Shown: in pieces, positions 35,741 through 45,148 of the stretch
Layout: each line of letters opens with the position of its first letter
Position numbering within the stretch: the first letter of the stretch is position 1
DNA from: Salvelinus alpinus
Lineage: Eukaryota > Chordata > Actinopteri > Salmoniformes > Salmonidae
NCBI RefSeq assembly: GCF_045679555.1
Contig: NC_092092.1
Location: 23,984,969 to 24,048,968, forward strand
Length of the DNA: 64,000 nt
Reading direction: 5' to 3'
Notes under the pieces: model-generated
What the model was told of the DNA's origin: nothing
What the model saw: the letters and a program-made list of their open reading frames with translations, nothing else
Database searches by the model: none
Program-made: the position numbers and the translations under genes

Positions 35741-38700
35741 AGGAACGGCTCCTGACGTTCCTACCAGCCTTCTCAGGGTGGAGGGCCCTGAACTGACGAA
35801 TGAGGTCAGGGTCCAGTATGTCCTTGGCAGGAACCCAGGAGCGCTCCTCGGGACCGTAGCCTTCCCAGTCCACCAGATACTGCCAGGACCGCTGCACCCG
35901 GCGGGAGTCCAGTATCCGGTGGACGGTATAAGCCGACTGGCCTCCGATGACACGGGGCGGAGGGGGAGGTCTGCCTGCCGGAATAAGGGGAGAAAAAACA
36001 ACAGGTTTTAATAAAGAAATGTGAAATGTGGGATTGATTTTAAGGGATCTGGGTAAGTGCAGGCGAAAAGTAACGGGATTGACTCTCCTGGCAATCTTAA
36101 AGGGTCCGATGAATCTCTGGGACAGCTTGCGAGACTCCACCCGTAGCGGTAAGTTTTTTGTTGAGAGCCATACTCTCTGGCCGGGGTACAGGGTAGGACC
36201 GGGACGGCGACGTCTGTTGGCTTGTCGTTGGTACTGCTGTGAGGAACGCAGAAGATTAAGACGGGCCTTCTTCCACGTAAGCCGACAGCGTCTGATGAAC
36301 CTCGAGGCTGAAGGCACTCTGACTTCTGCCTCCTGGTCCGGGAACAATAGAGGAGCATAGCCAAACTGACACTCGTGCGGGGATATACCAGTGGAGGAGG
36401 AGCACAAGGTGTTGTGCGCGTACTCAGCCCAAACAATGAAGGATGACCATGTGGATGGGTTGTTGGAAACCATACATCTGAGGGTGGTTTCCAGCTCCTG
36501 ATTCATCCTCTCAGTTTGGCCGTTGGACTCCGGATGGTACCCTGAAGATAAACTGGCCGTGGCCCCTATGAGTTGGCAGAAGGCCTTCCAAAACCTTGAG
36601 GCGAACTGGGGACCTCTGTCGGAAACCATATCTTGCGGGATGCCAAAGACTCGGAACACATGGTTAATCACCAACTCAGCTGTTTCCTTGGCAGAAGGTA
36701 ATTTGGTCAAGGGAACAAACCTGGCCGCCTTAGAAAACCTGTCGATGATGACTAGGATCGTAGTATTACCATGGGACGGAGGAAGGCCAGTAATAAAGTC
36801 CAGCGAGATATGGGACCAGGGTCGGTGGGGAATAGATAAAGGGTGAAGGAGTCCTTGAGGGCGGAGGTGAGAAGATTTGCCCTGGCAGCACACGGAACAG
36901 GCCTTGACGAAAGTGGCAACGTCTTCTTTTATGGTGGGCCACCAGAACTTACGCTGGATGAACTCCAAGGTGCGACCTACGCCCGGGTGACAGGTGAGGC
37001 GAGAGGAGTGCCCCCACAGAAGGACTTGGGACCTTGCTGCCTTGGGAACAAACAACCGATTAGCAGGACCTCCTCCAGGGCCCGGTTCGATGGCTTGAGC
37101 TTGTTTCACGGTATCCTCCACTTGCCACGAGATCGGAGCCACGATCTTAGCGGCAGGAAGAACAGTCATGTCAGTATCTTCTCGAATGGCAGGAGAGTAG
37201 ACTCGTGACAAGGCATCCGGTTTGAGATTCTTCGACCCGGGTCTATAGGTGAGAATAAACTGGAATCGGCTGAAGAAAAGAGACCATCGAGCTTGTCTGG
37301 AGTTCAACCGCTTCGCCTGCTGGATATACTCCAGATTTTTGTGGTCCGTAAGCACTTGAAACGGTTGAGAAGCCCCCTCGAGCCAGTGTCTCCATTCCTT
37401 CAATGCCATCTTAACCGCTAGGAGTTCACGATCCCCCACATCGTAATTCCTCTCGGCCGGGGTAAGCCGGTGAGAGAAGAAGGCGCAAGGATGAAGCCTC
37501 TTGTCTTCACCCCTCTGAGACAGGACAGCTCCAACACCAACCTCTGATGCGTCTACCTCCACCACAAAAGGTTCATCCGCCGTCGGTAGTGTCAGGATGG
37601 GAGCAGAGAGGATGCGCTGCTTGAGTCCTTGGAAGGCCGTCTCAGCTTCTCTTCCCCACAGAAACCTTGTGTTGCCACCCTTGGTTAAAGCTGAGAGAGG
37701 GGCTGCCACCGAGCTGAAGTTCTTGATGAACTTGCGGTAGAAGTTAGTGAAGCCCAGGAAACGCTGAACTTCCTTAACGGACTTGGGGGTGGGCCAATCT
37801 GCTACCGCCCCTACCTTCTTGGGGTCCATCTGGACTCGACCGGGTTCCACTACAAATCCCAGGAACTGTACTCGAGAGGAATGGAATTCACACTTTTCCG
37901 GCTTAACGTACAAATGGCTGTCTAGGAGGCGTTTGAGCACTTGTCTGACATGCTTAGTGTGTTCTTGAAGGGAGCTCGAAAAGATGAGGATGTCATCCAA
38001 GTAAACAAACACGAAAATGTTAAGCATATCCCTAAGCACATCGTTTATGAGCGCTTGGAACACAGCCGGGGCGTTGGTCAGGCCGAAGGGCATCACCAAG
38101 TATTCGTAGTGACCAGTAGGCGTGTTGAAAGCGGTCTTCCACTCGTCACCGGGTTTGATCCGCACAAGATGGTATGCGTTCCGCAGGTCAAGCTTAGTGA
38201 AGACCACTGCTTCCTGGAGCAGCTCAAAGGCTGTGGCCATAAGGGGTAGCGGGTAGCGGTTACGGACGGTTATGGCATTAAGTCCCCGGTAGTCGATGCA
38301 AGGACGTAATCCCCCGTCTTTTTTGGCCACAAAGAAAAACCCTGCTCCCGCCGGCGAGGTGGATGGACGCATGAGGCCTGCTGCCAGAGCGTCCTTGATG
38401 TAGGTATCCATAGCAGCTCGTTCGGGAGGAGATAGGGAAAAGATCCGACCCCTGGGGGGGCAGGTGCCCGGAAACAGGTCGATGGGGCAATCGTAAGGTC
38501 TATGGGGTGGTAGTTTGGTGGCCCTCTGTTTGCTAAATACCGGTTTGAGGTCATGGTAACACTCGGGAACTCGGGACAGGTCGATGGATTCTAGAGACTC
38601 GGGAGGGGAACTCGGGGAACTTGGGAAGATACAAGTGGCTTGGCACGTAGGACCCCACTGCTTGATAGTGCCCACAGACCAGTCGATGTGAGGGTTATGG

Positions 38701-40022
38701 CTGTGAAGCCAGGGGTATCCAAGGACGAGAGGGAACTCGGAACACGAGGTCAGATGAAAGTTCATCACTTCCTGGTGTTGGGAAACTGAAAGACGCAAGG
38801 GGGTAGTGACACGAGTGACAAGTCCAGATCCCAAAGGGCTTCCATCCAACGTAGTAACCCTTATGGGGTCACTTAGAGGTTCAGAGGGAACGCCATTCTC
38901 CTTCGCCCAGACACCATCCATGAAGTTACCTGCGGCTCCAGAGTCTACCAAGGCTTGAAGGGGAAGCTCGTGGTTGTCCCAGGAAAGGGTAACTGGAATG
39001 AGCAGGCGGGAGTTGGATGGATGAGAGGAGGTTATGTTTCCCGTTACCGTCCTCCCAGGCCTGCACGGGAGAGTGCGTTTTCCCTGGAGCCCGGGACACG
39101 TGGAGAGGAAATGGCCCGGTTTGCCGCAATATAGACAGCATCGCTCCCTCATCCGGCGGTCTCTCTCAGCCTGGGAGATGCGTCCAACCTGCATGGGTTC
39201 CGGTGGAGTCAGCGGGGATAAAGGTGGAGACTCGGAGCTGGGACCGATAGGAGCTAGGGTGAGAGATCTACGGTTGAGCTCTCTCTCTCTCAGACGCTGG
39301 TCTATGCGTGAAGCCAACTTGATCAGGGACTCGAGGTTGTCCGGTGGTTCCCGAGTGACCAGTTCATCTTGGATGGTGTCGGAAAGACCCTTCAAAAAGC
39401 ACACTGTGAGCGCCTCGTCATTCCAGCCACTCGCTGCTGCCACCGTGCGGAACTGGATGGCATAGTCCGTCACGCTGCGCCGACCTTGGCGGAGAGTCAG
39501 GAGCTGTTTGGCTGAGTCAGGACCGCTGGTAGGACCTTGAAACACTCGCTTGAATTCTTCAGCAAAGGTAGAGTAGCTGGCACAGCAGGGACTTTGGGCA
39601 TCCCACACAGCAGTAGCCCAGGCTAGGGCTTTTTCCGACAGCAGGGTGATGATATATGCTATCTTGGACCGGTCGGTGGGAAATGACGAGGGTTGCAGCT
39701 CGAAGGAGAGAGAACATTGGGTGAAAAACCCCTTACAACCACTCGGATCACCTGAGAACCGTTGGGGAGGCGGCAGACGAGGTTCAGCCAGGGGGTTAAC
39801 TGCCACGGGCACTTGAATCTGATGAACTGGAGCAGAAGCGGTTGCAGGAGAAAGTTGATCAGAAATCTGCTTTATGGAAGTCATCATCTCCGACAGAAGT
39901 TGAGAATGTCCAGCCATTAAGGCCTCTTGCTGAACCAGAGCAGCTTCGTGACGTTGGACAGTCCCCTCGTGGTGGGACAGCATGGGAAAAAAGTCCTGGG
40001 TACTGGCTGCCTCTGGGTTCAT
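35739..40022 (-). CDS. gag-pol: Gag-Pol polyprotein of the chromovirus, single open frame of 1427 codons
   Basis: The frame starts at ATG 40022-40020, 19 bases inside the 5' LTR, and runs without a stop to TAG at 35741-35739. Approximate order: gag with a coiled-coil-like N-terminus and capsid region (1-280); CCHC zinc knuckle [15 protein letters not shown] (about 293-307); aspartic protease motif [11 protein letters not shown] (about 360); reverse transcriptase with [11 protein letters not shown] (about 611) and YLDD (about 674); RNase H from [15 protein letters not shown] (about 822); integrase HHCC zinc module (about 1001-1042), then catalytic Asp in ISLDFITG, Asp in SDRGPQF and Glu in [11 protein letters not shown] (about 1074, 1132, 1169); C-terminal chromodomain (about 1362-1410, [17 protein letters not shown]). 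The chromodomain probably guides integration to particular chromatin. Gag and Pol share one frame as in Tf1, so their ratio would have to be set after translation. No disabling mutation is visible. Confidence 0.95.
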   Translation of the reverse strand: MNPEAASTQDFFPMLSHHEGTVQRHEAALVQQEALMAGHSQLLSEMMTSIKQISDQLSPATASAPVHQIQVPVAVNPLAEPRLPPPQRFSGDPSGCKGFFTQCSLSFELQPSSFPTDRSKIAYIITLLSEKALAWATAVWDAQSPCCASYSTFAEEFKRVFQGPTSGPDSAKQLLTLRQGRRSVTDYAIQFRTVAAASGWNDEALTVCFLKGLSDTIQDELVTREPPDNLESLIKLASRIDQRLRERELNRRSLTLAPIGPSSESPPLSPLTPPEPMQVGRISQAERDRRMRERCCLYCGKPGHFLSTCPGLQGKRTLPCRPGRTVTGNITSSHPSNSRLLIPVTLSWDNHELPLQALVDSGAAGNFMDGVWAKENGVPSEPLSDPIRVTTLDGSPLGSGLVTRVTTPLRLSVSQHQEVMNFHLTSCSEFPLVLGYPWLHSHNPHIDWSVGTIKQWGPTCQATCIFPSSPSSPPESLESIDLSRVPECYHDLKPVFSKQRATKLPPHRPYDCPIDLFPGTCPPRGRIFSLSPPERAAMDTYIKDALAAGLMRPSTSPAGAGFFFVAKKDGGLRPCIDYRGLNAITVRNRYPLPLMATAFELLQEAVVFTKLDLRNAYHLVRIKPGDEWKTAFNTPTGHYEYLVMPFGLTNAPAVFQALINDVLRDMLNIFVFVYLDDILIFSSSLQEHTKHVRQVLKRLLDSHLYVKPEKCEFHSSRVQFLGFVVEPGRVQMDPKKVGAVADWPTPKSVKEVQRFLGFTNFYRKFIKNFSSVAAPLSALTKGGNTRFLWGREAETAFQGLKQRILSAPILTLPTADEPFVVEVDASEVGVGAVLSQRGEDKRLHPCAFFSHRLTPAERNYDVGDRELLAVKMALKEWRHWLEGASQPFQVLTDHKNLEYIQQAKRLNSRQARWSLFFSRFQFILTYRPGSKNLKPDALSRVYSPAIREDTDMTVLPAAKIVAPISWQVEDTVKQAQAIEPGPGGGPANRLFVPKAARSQVLLWGHSSRLTCHPGVGRTLEFIQRKFWWPTIKEDVATFVKACSVCCQGKSSHLRPQGLLHPLSIPHRPWSHISLDFITGLPPSHGNTTILVIIDRFSKAARFVPLTKLPSAKETAELVINHVFRVFGIPQDMVSDRGPQFASRFWKAFCQLIGATASLSSGYHPESNGQTERMNQELETTLRCMVSNNPSTWSSFIVWAEYAHNTLCSSSTGISPHECQFGYAPLLFPDQEAEVRVPSASRFIRRCRLTWKKARLNLLRSSQQYQRQANRRRRPGPTLYPGQRVWLSTKNLPLRVESRKLSQRFIGPFKIARRVNPVTFRLHLPRSLKINPTFHISLLKPVVFSPLIPAGRPPPPPRVIGGQSAYTVHRILDSRRVQRSWQYLVDWEGYGPEERSWVPAKDILDPDLIRQFRALHPEKAGRNVRSRS

Positions 40023-40029
40023 TTTATTG

Positions 40030-40040
40030 GCTCAGTGTTT
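40030..40040 (-). other. Putative self-priming primer-binding site
   Basis: One base inside the 5' LTR, the minus strand reads AAACACTGAGC. This is perfectly complementary to GCTCAGTGTTT within the LTR (minus strand of 40317-40327; the same at 35560-35570). No TGG-type tRNA primer site is present. Confidence 0.65.
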
Positions 40041-40041
40041 C

Positions 40042-40484
40042 TGTCAGGACCCGGTGCGAGAAACAGTCACTAAATCGGCAGAACCCAGAAGATGAGGCAG
40101 ACACAGCAGTACTAGAGATGGTGGTTTAATAAAAAATAGATATCTTCCAAAATACAAAGAAAATCCACAAAGTGGTAAAAACAGCAAGGGAAAAACAAAC
40201 CTCAAAAGACTAATCCAAAATACAAAAGAACAAAACCAGAGAACCTCTGGAAAATCCAACAAGAGAAAAATATATGTTCACAACAAGGCTTGGGCTGGGG
40301 CTGGGTGCTAACATACAAACACTGAGCAAGGAACTGAGGAACACACAGGGATTAAATACTAACAAGGGAACGACATACAGGTGCAAACAATAATTAGAGC
40401 AAGGGAAAAACAAAAGGTACAAAAAAGGTGCAATGGGGACATCTAGTGACAAAAAACCAGAACAGTCCTGGCCAAAACCTGACA
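40042..40484 (-). repeat. 5' LTR of the chromovirus, with promoter signals
   Basis: It has TGT...ACA ends. On the minus strand a TATA-like TATTTAAT (40358-40351) lies about 25-30 bases before the 11-nt self-complementary segment at 40327, which would then be the RNA 5' end. ATTAAA (40130-40125) could be the polyadenylation signal. These assignments are inferred from spacing. Confidence 0.9.
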
Positions 40485-41929
40485 GTATTTCAAGGCCTAC
40501 CTTCAAACTCAGTGCCTCTTAGCTTGACATCATGGGAAAATTAAAAGAAATCAGCCAAGACCTCAGAAAAAAAATTGTAAACTTCCACAAGTCTGGTTCA
40601 TCCTTGGGAGCAATTTCCTAACACCTGAAGGTACCACGTTAATCTGTACAAACAATAGTACACAAGTATAAACACCATGGGACCACGCAGCCGTCATACC
40701 GCTCAGGAAGGAGACGCATTCTGTCCCATAGAGATTAATGTACTTTTGTGTGAAAAGTGCAAATCAATCCCAGAACAACAGCAAAGGACCTTGTGAAGAT
40801 GCTGCGGGAAACAGATACAAAAGTATCTATATCCACAGTAAAACCAGTCCTATATCGACATAACCTGAAAGGCCGCTCAGTAAGGAAGAAGCCACTGCTC
40901 CAAAACCGGCATAAAAAAGACAGACTATGGTTTGCAACTGCACATGGGGACAAAGATCGTACTTTTTGGAGAAATGTCCTCTGGCCTGATGAAACAAAAA
41001 TAGAACTGTTTTGCCATAATGACCATCGTTATCTTTGGAGGAAAAGGGGGAGGCTTGCAAGCCGAAGAACATCATCCCAACTGTGAAGCACAGGGGTGGC
41101 AGCATCATGTTGTGGGGGTGCTTTGCTGCAGGAGGGACAGGTGCACTTCACAAAATAGGTGGCATCATGAGGAATGAAAATTATGTGGATATATTGAAGC
41201 AACATCTCAAGACATCAGTCAGGAAGTTAAAGCTTGGTCACAAATGGGTCTTAAGGACAACAAAGTCAAGGTATTGGAGTGGCCATCACAAAGCCCTGAC
41301 CTCAATCCCATAGAAAATTTGTGGGCAGAACTGAAAATGCGTGTGCGAGCAAGGAGGCCTACAAACCTGACTCAGTTACACCAGCTCTGTCAGGAGGAAT
41401 GGGCCAAAATTCACCAAACTTATTGTGGGAAGCTTGTGGAAGGATACCCAAAACATTTTGTTAAACAATTTAAAGGCAATGCTACCAAATACTGATTGAG
41501 TGTATGTAAACTTCTGACCCACTTGGAATGTGATGAAAGAAATTAAAGCTTAAATAAATAATTCCCTCTACTATTATTCGGACATTTCACATTCTTTAAA
41601 TAAATTGGTGATCCTAACTGACCTAATACAGGGAATGTTTACTAGGATTAAATGTCAGGAATTGTGAAAAACTGAGTTTAAATGTATTTGGCGAAGATGT
41701 ATGTAAACTTCTGACTTCAACTGTATATTTTGAGTTGCTCGAAAGTTGTTTTGATTTAACTTCAGGAAATGTTCTTAATTATTTCAAAATTCTGGTTATT
41801 TTGTTTATTTTCTCATTTTCAATGTGGTTACATTTTCTCTCAGAGGAGGAGTTTGATATCTTTTGTATTCATCTGACTGACTTGATAAAGACATCTGAAG
41901 TTATCCAATCGGATAAACAGACTATTTTC

Positions 41930-44235
41930 AAATCAAATCAAATGTTATTGGTCACATACACATATTTAGCAGATGTTATTGTGGATGTAGCGAAATGCTT
42001 GTGTTCCTAGCTCCAACAGTGCAGGAGTATCTAACAATTCACAACAATACACACAAATCTAAAAGTAAAACACTGGAATTAAGAAATATATAAACATTAG
42101 GACGAGCAATGTCGGAGAGGCATTGACTAAAATACAATAAAATACAGTATATAAATATAAAATGAGTAAAGCAGTATGTAAACATTATTAAAGTAACTAG
42201 TGTTCCATTATTAAAATGACCAGTGATTACATGACTATGTACATAGGGCATCAGCCTCTAAGATGCAAGGTTGACTTGCATCTTAGAGGCTGATGCCCTA
42301 TGTACATAGTCATGTAATCACTGGTCATTTTAATAATGGAACACTAACCGGGTGGTAGCCAGCTAGTGATGGCTCTTTAACAGTCTGATGGCCTTGAGAT
42401 AGAAGCAGTTTGTCAGTCTCTCAGTCCCAGCTTTGATGCACCTGTACTGACCTCGCCTTCTGGATGATAGCGGGGTGAACAGGCCGTGGCTCGGGTGGTT
42501 GATGTCCTTGATGATCTTTTTGGCCTTCCTGTGACATCGGGTGCTGCAGATGTCCTGTAAGGCAGGCAGTGTGCCCCCGGTGATGCATTGGGCAGACCGC
42601 ACCACCCTCTGGAGAGTCCTGTGGATGAGGGTGGTGCAGTTGCCGCGGCTAGGGATGCCGTCTGGGCTGGCAGCCTTGCGAGGGTTAACACGCTTAAACG
42701 TCTTACTCACATCGGCTACGGAGAACGAGAGCCCACAGTCCTTGGGAGCGGGCCACGTCAGTAGCACTGGGTTATCCTCAAAGCGGGTGAAGAAGGTGTT
42801 TAGCTTGGCCAGAAGCAAGGCGTCGGTGTGCGCGACATGGCTGGTTTCCCCTTTGTAATCCGTGATTGTCTGTAGAGCCTGTCACATACGTCTCGTGTCT
42901 AAGCTGTTGAATTGCGACTCCACTTTGTCTCTGTTCTGACGTTTTGCCTGTTTGATTGCCTTACTGATAGAATAACCACACTGTTTGTATTCGACCATAT
43001 TTCCAGTCACCCTGGTTAAATGCGGTCATTCGGGCTTTACATTTTGCGTGAATGCTGCCATTTATCCACGGGTTTTGGTTTGGGTAGGTTTTAATAGTCA
43101 CAGCGGGATCAACATCCCCTATACACTTCCTGATGAACTCAGTCACAGTGTCCGTGTATATGTCAACGTTATTCTCAGAGGCAACCCGGAACGTATCCCA
43201 GTCTGCGTGATCAAAACAATCATGAAGCATGGATTCTGATTGGTCAGACCAGTGTTGAATATACCTTAGCACGGGTACTTCCTGTTTGAGTTTCTGCCTA
43301 TAGGAAGGGAGGAGCAGAATGGAGTCGTGATCTGATTTGCCGAAGAGAGGGCGGGGGAGGGCCTTGTAACCATCCCGAAAGGGGGAGTAACAATGGTTGA
43401 GAGTCTTTGAAGCACAAGAACTACAGTCAATGAGTTGATAGAACTTCAGTACCATTTTCCTCAAATTTGCTTTGTTAAAATCCCCAGCTACAATAAATGT
43501 GGCCTCAGGATATGTGGTTTCCATTTTGTACAAAGTCCAGTATAGTTCCTTGAAGACAGTTGTGGTATTGGCTTGAGGGGGAATATACACGGCTGTGACT
43601 ATAACCGAAGAGAATTCTCTTGGGAGGTAATACGGTCTGCATTTGATTGTGAGGTATTCTAGGTCGGGTGAACAAAAGGACTTGGGTTCCTGTACATTAT
43701 CACAGTAGTTAATCATGAAACATACACCACCGCCTTTCTTCTTCCCAAAGAGTTATTTATTCCTGTCTGTGCGATGTACTGTGAACCCAGCTGGCTGTAT
43801 GGACATGGACAGTATATCCGCAGAGAGCCATGATTACGTGAAACAGAGTATTTTACAGTCCCTGATGTCTCTCTGGAAGGAGATCCTCGTCTACTTTATT
43901 GTCTAGGGTCTGAACATTAGCGAGTAATATACTCGGAAGTGGTGGATGGTGTGCACGCCTCTTGAGTCGGACTAGATGTCCACTCTGAATACCTCTTCTC
44001 CATCGGCTGCATCTTGGAGCAGCCTCTGGGATAAGTTCCATTGCTCTGGGGTCGTATTTTTGGTAATAATGCTGGTGAGTTACCGCCGATCTGATATCCA
44101 AAACTTATTTCCGGCTGTATGTAATAAAACAAAAAACGTTCTGGACTAATGTAAAAAAGAACACACAAAAAACTAAATACTGCAAAGTTGCTTAGAAGCT
44201 AGAAGCAGAGCTACCATATCTGCCAGCACCGACTA
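41930..44235 (-). mobile_element. Internally deleted LINE (endonuclease kept, RT core missing)
   Basis: Read on the minus strand from the right: an AP-type endonuclease region at 43716-42961, with VTAVYIPPQAN, IVAGDFN and a KSDHDSILL motif, then the linker to the RT (42858-42660, VNPRKAASPDGIPSR). The sequence then jumps directly to the C-terminal part known from the copy at 61655 (NCTTLIHRTLQRVVRSAQ). The 3' end is at 41930 (CAAATCAAATGTTATTGGTC). It has stops and frame changes as well, so it cannot be autonomous. Confidence 0.8.
42198..42346. repeat. Perfect palindrome: 72-bp arms, 5-bp loop
   Basis: The arm 42198-42269 is followed by GTTGA (42270-42274) and by its exact reverse complement 42275-42346. 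The left arm is LINE 3' sequence; the right arm is an extra inverted copy placed before the LINE continues with ACCGGGTGGTAGCCAG. Confidence 0.9.
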
Positions 44236-45148
44236 TTTTATCTTAATTGAAATGTTGAAATCATTTGTGATTCATTTTTGATTTTTTGATGTACCTTCAG
44301 TTCTGGGTTTTGCTCTTACAAAGAATAGAGCATTCCTTTCTAGCTTGCATGCAGGAAGCTTTTACCTAAGGTCATTTGCATGTCTAATGAAGGACAATGG
44401 TTTGTGTTGTCTCAGGAATGCTGCTCTCCAACCCACATTGTTTCACCTCTCTGGGTAGCAAAGGTTCTGTTGTGAGAACACCCTGTAGATCTGATATCTG
44501 AGTGGAAGTTAACTCAACAGTAGTGATATTGGTCAAAACTCAGATTTTGAATCCAAACAACTCAGATGTTATAACAGGCTCTAAGATTCATTGTCTCTTT
44601 CTATTTGTTCCTGACCTGCGCTGGTGAGATTTTCTCTCCACCCGAGGGACTCTTTCAGGCTATGACTTTTCTCTCTCTCTTCCTCTCTGATCATGCCTAG
44701 AACAATGCCTTGCAATGCTTGTTAATGCTTTGTAACGTATGCCTTGTATGTGATTGAATTTTTTTTACAAAATAATTAAATACACTTGTTTTTAGAATTC
44801 GATTCTCAGATCTTTCTTGATAGCCAATTCCTGTAACTCAACTATGGTCTCTTGCAGATTGCTAAATCATCTTTATGGTGTGGCGGTACAGCCCTGCTGC
44901 ACCACAGGGTCTTTCACATCTTGATCTTTATTGTCAGTCATAGTCATAACAAGATAATTGAGTGTTGCACAAACTAATTTGCTTATCACTTTCCATCGCA
45001 GACCTTTAGCACTTCCCTCAATAAAAGGGTCCTGTAAATGGTATATGTGTTTCAAAAATGTCAAGACTCTCTGCTGTCAACTCTCCTTCCTCCTGCCTTA
45101 TTGACAGGCAGAGAATTCCGTGCTTGATTGCTCTGTGCAGTCTTCATC
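44236..45148. other. Upstream region of retsat, unassigned
   Basis: No repeat or other gene was recognised. The promoter and 5' UTR of retsat presumably lie in the last few hundred bases, but I could not fix a TATA box or start site. Confidence 0.35.

Larger units (their letters stand above)
35285..40484 (-). mobile_element. Complete Ty3/gypsy chromovirus (Tf1/sushi-like), 5200 bp
   Basis: Two 443-bp LTRs flank a 4.3-kb interior with one open gag-pol frame on the minus strand. The target duplication is GTATT (35280-35284, 40485-40489), and removing the element restores the Tc1 sequence (GGATGTATTTCAAGG). By eye the LTRs differ at one position, pointing to a very recent insertion. The C-terminal chromodomain places it among chromoviruses. 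Confidence 0.95.
34641..41723 (+). mobile_element. Sleeping Beauty-type Tc1 element (copy C), split by a solo LTR and a gypsy element
   Basis: Tc1 sequence occupies 34641-34765, 35081-35284 and 40490-41723. The left tip is degraded (it starts AAGTCGGAAGTTTACATACA); the right end is the intact inverted CAGTTGAAGTC-type end beside TA at 41724. Transposase remnants run from about 40530 to 41495 on the plus strand. Compared with copy B, about 52 bp are missing at 41250, removing the DNDPKHTS motif and shifting the frame. [12 protein letters not shown] remains downstream. Confidence 0.9.

Noticed and set aside
40020-40041. Conventional tRNA primer-binding site for the chromovirus
   Set aside because: The sequence inside the 5' LTR does not start with TGG and matched no tRNA 3' end I know; the complement inside the LTR explains it better.
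35676-40506. Plus-strand and other-frame ORFs across the chromovirus (for example 37783-37968, 38926-39465)
   Set aside because: They overlap the 1427-codon gag-pol frame on the opposite strand and have no recognisable domains; they are shadows of its codon usage.
42198-42346. MicroRNA precursor
   Set aside because: The stem is perfect over 72 bp and made of LINE sequence. Real precursors have shorter, imperfect stems; a recent inverted duplication is the simpler reading.
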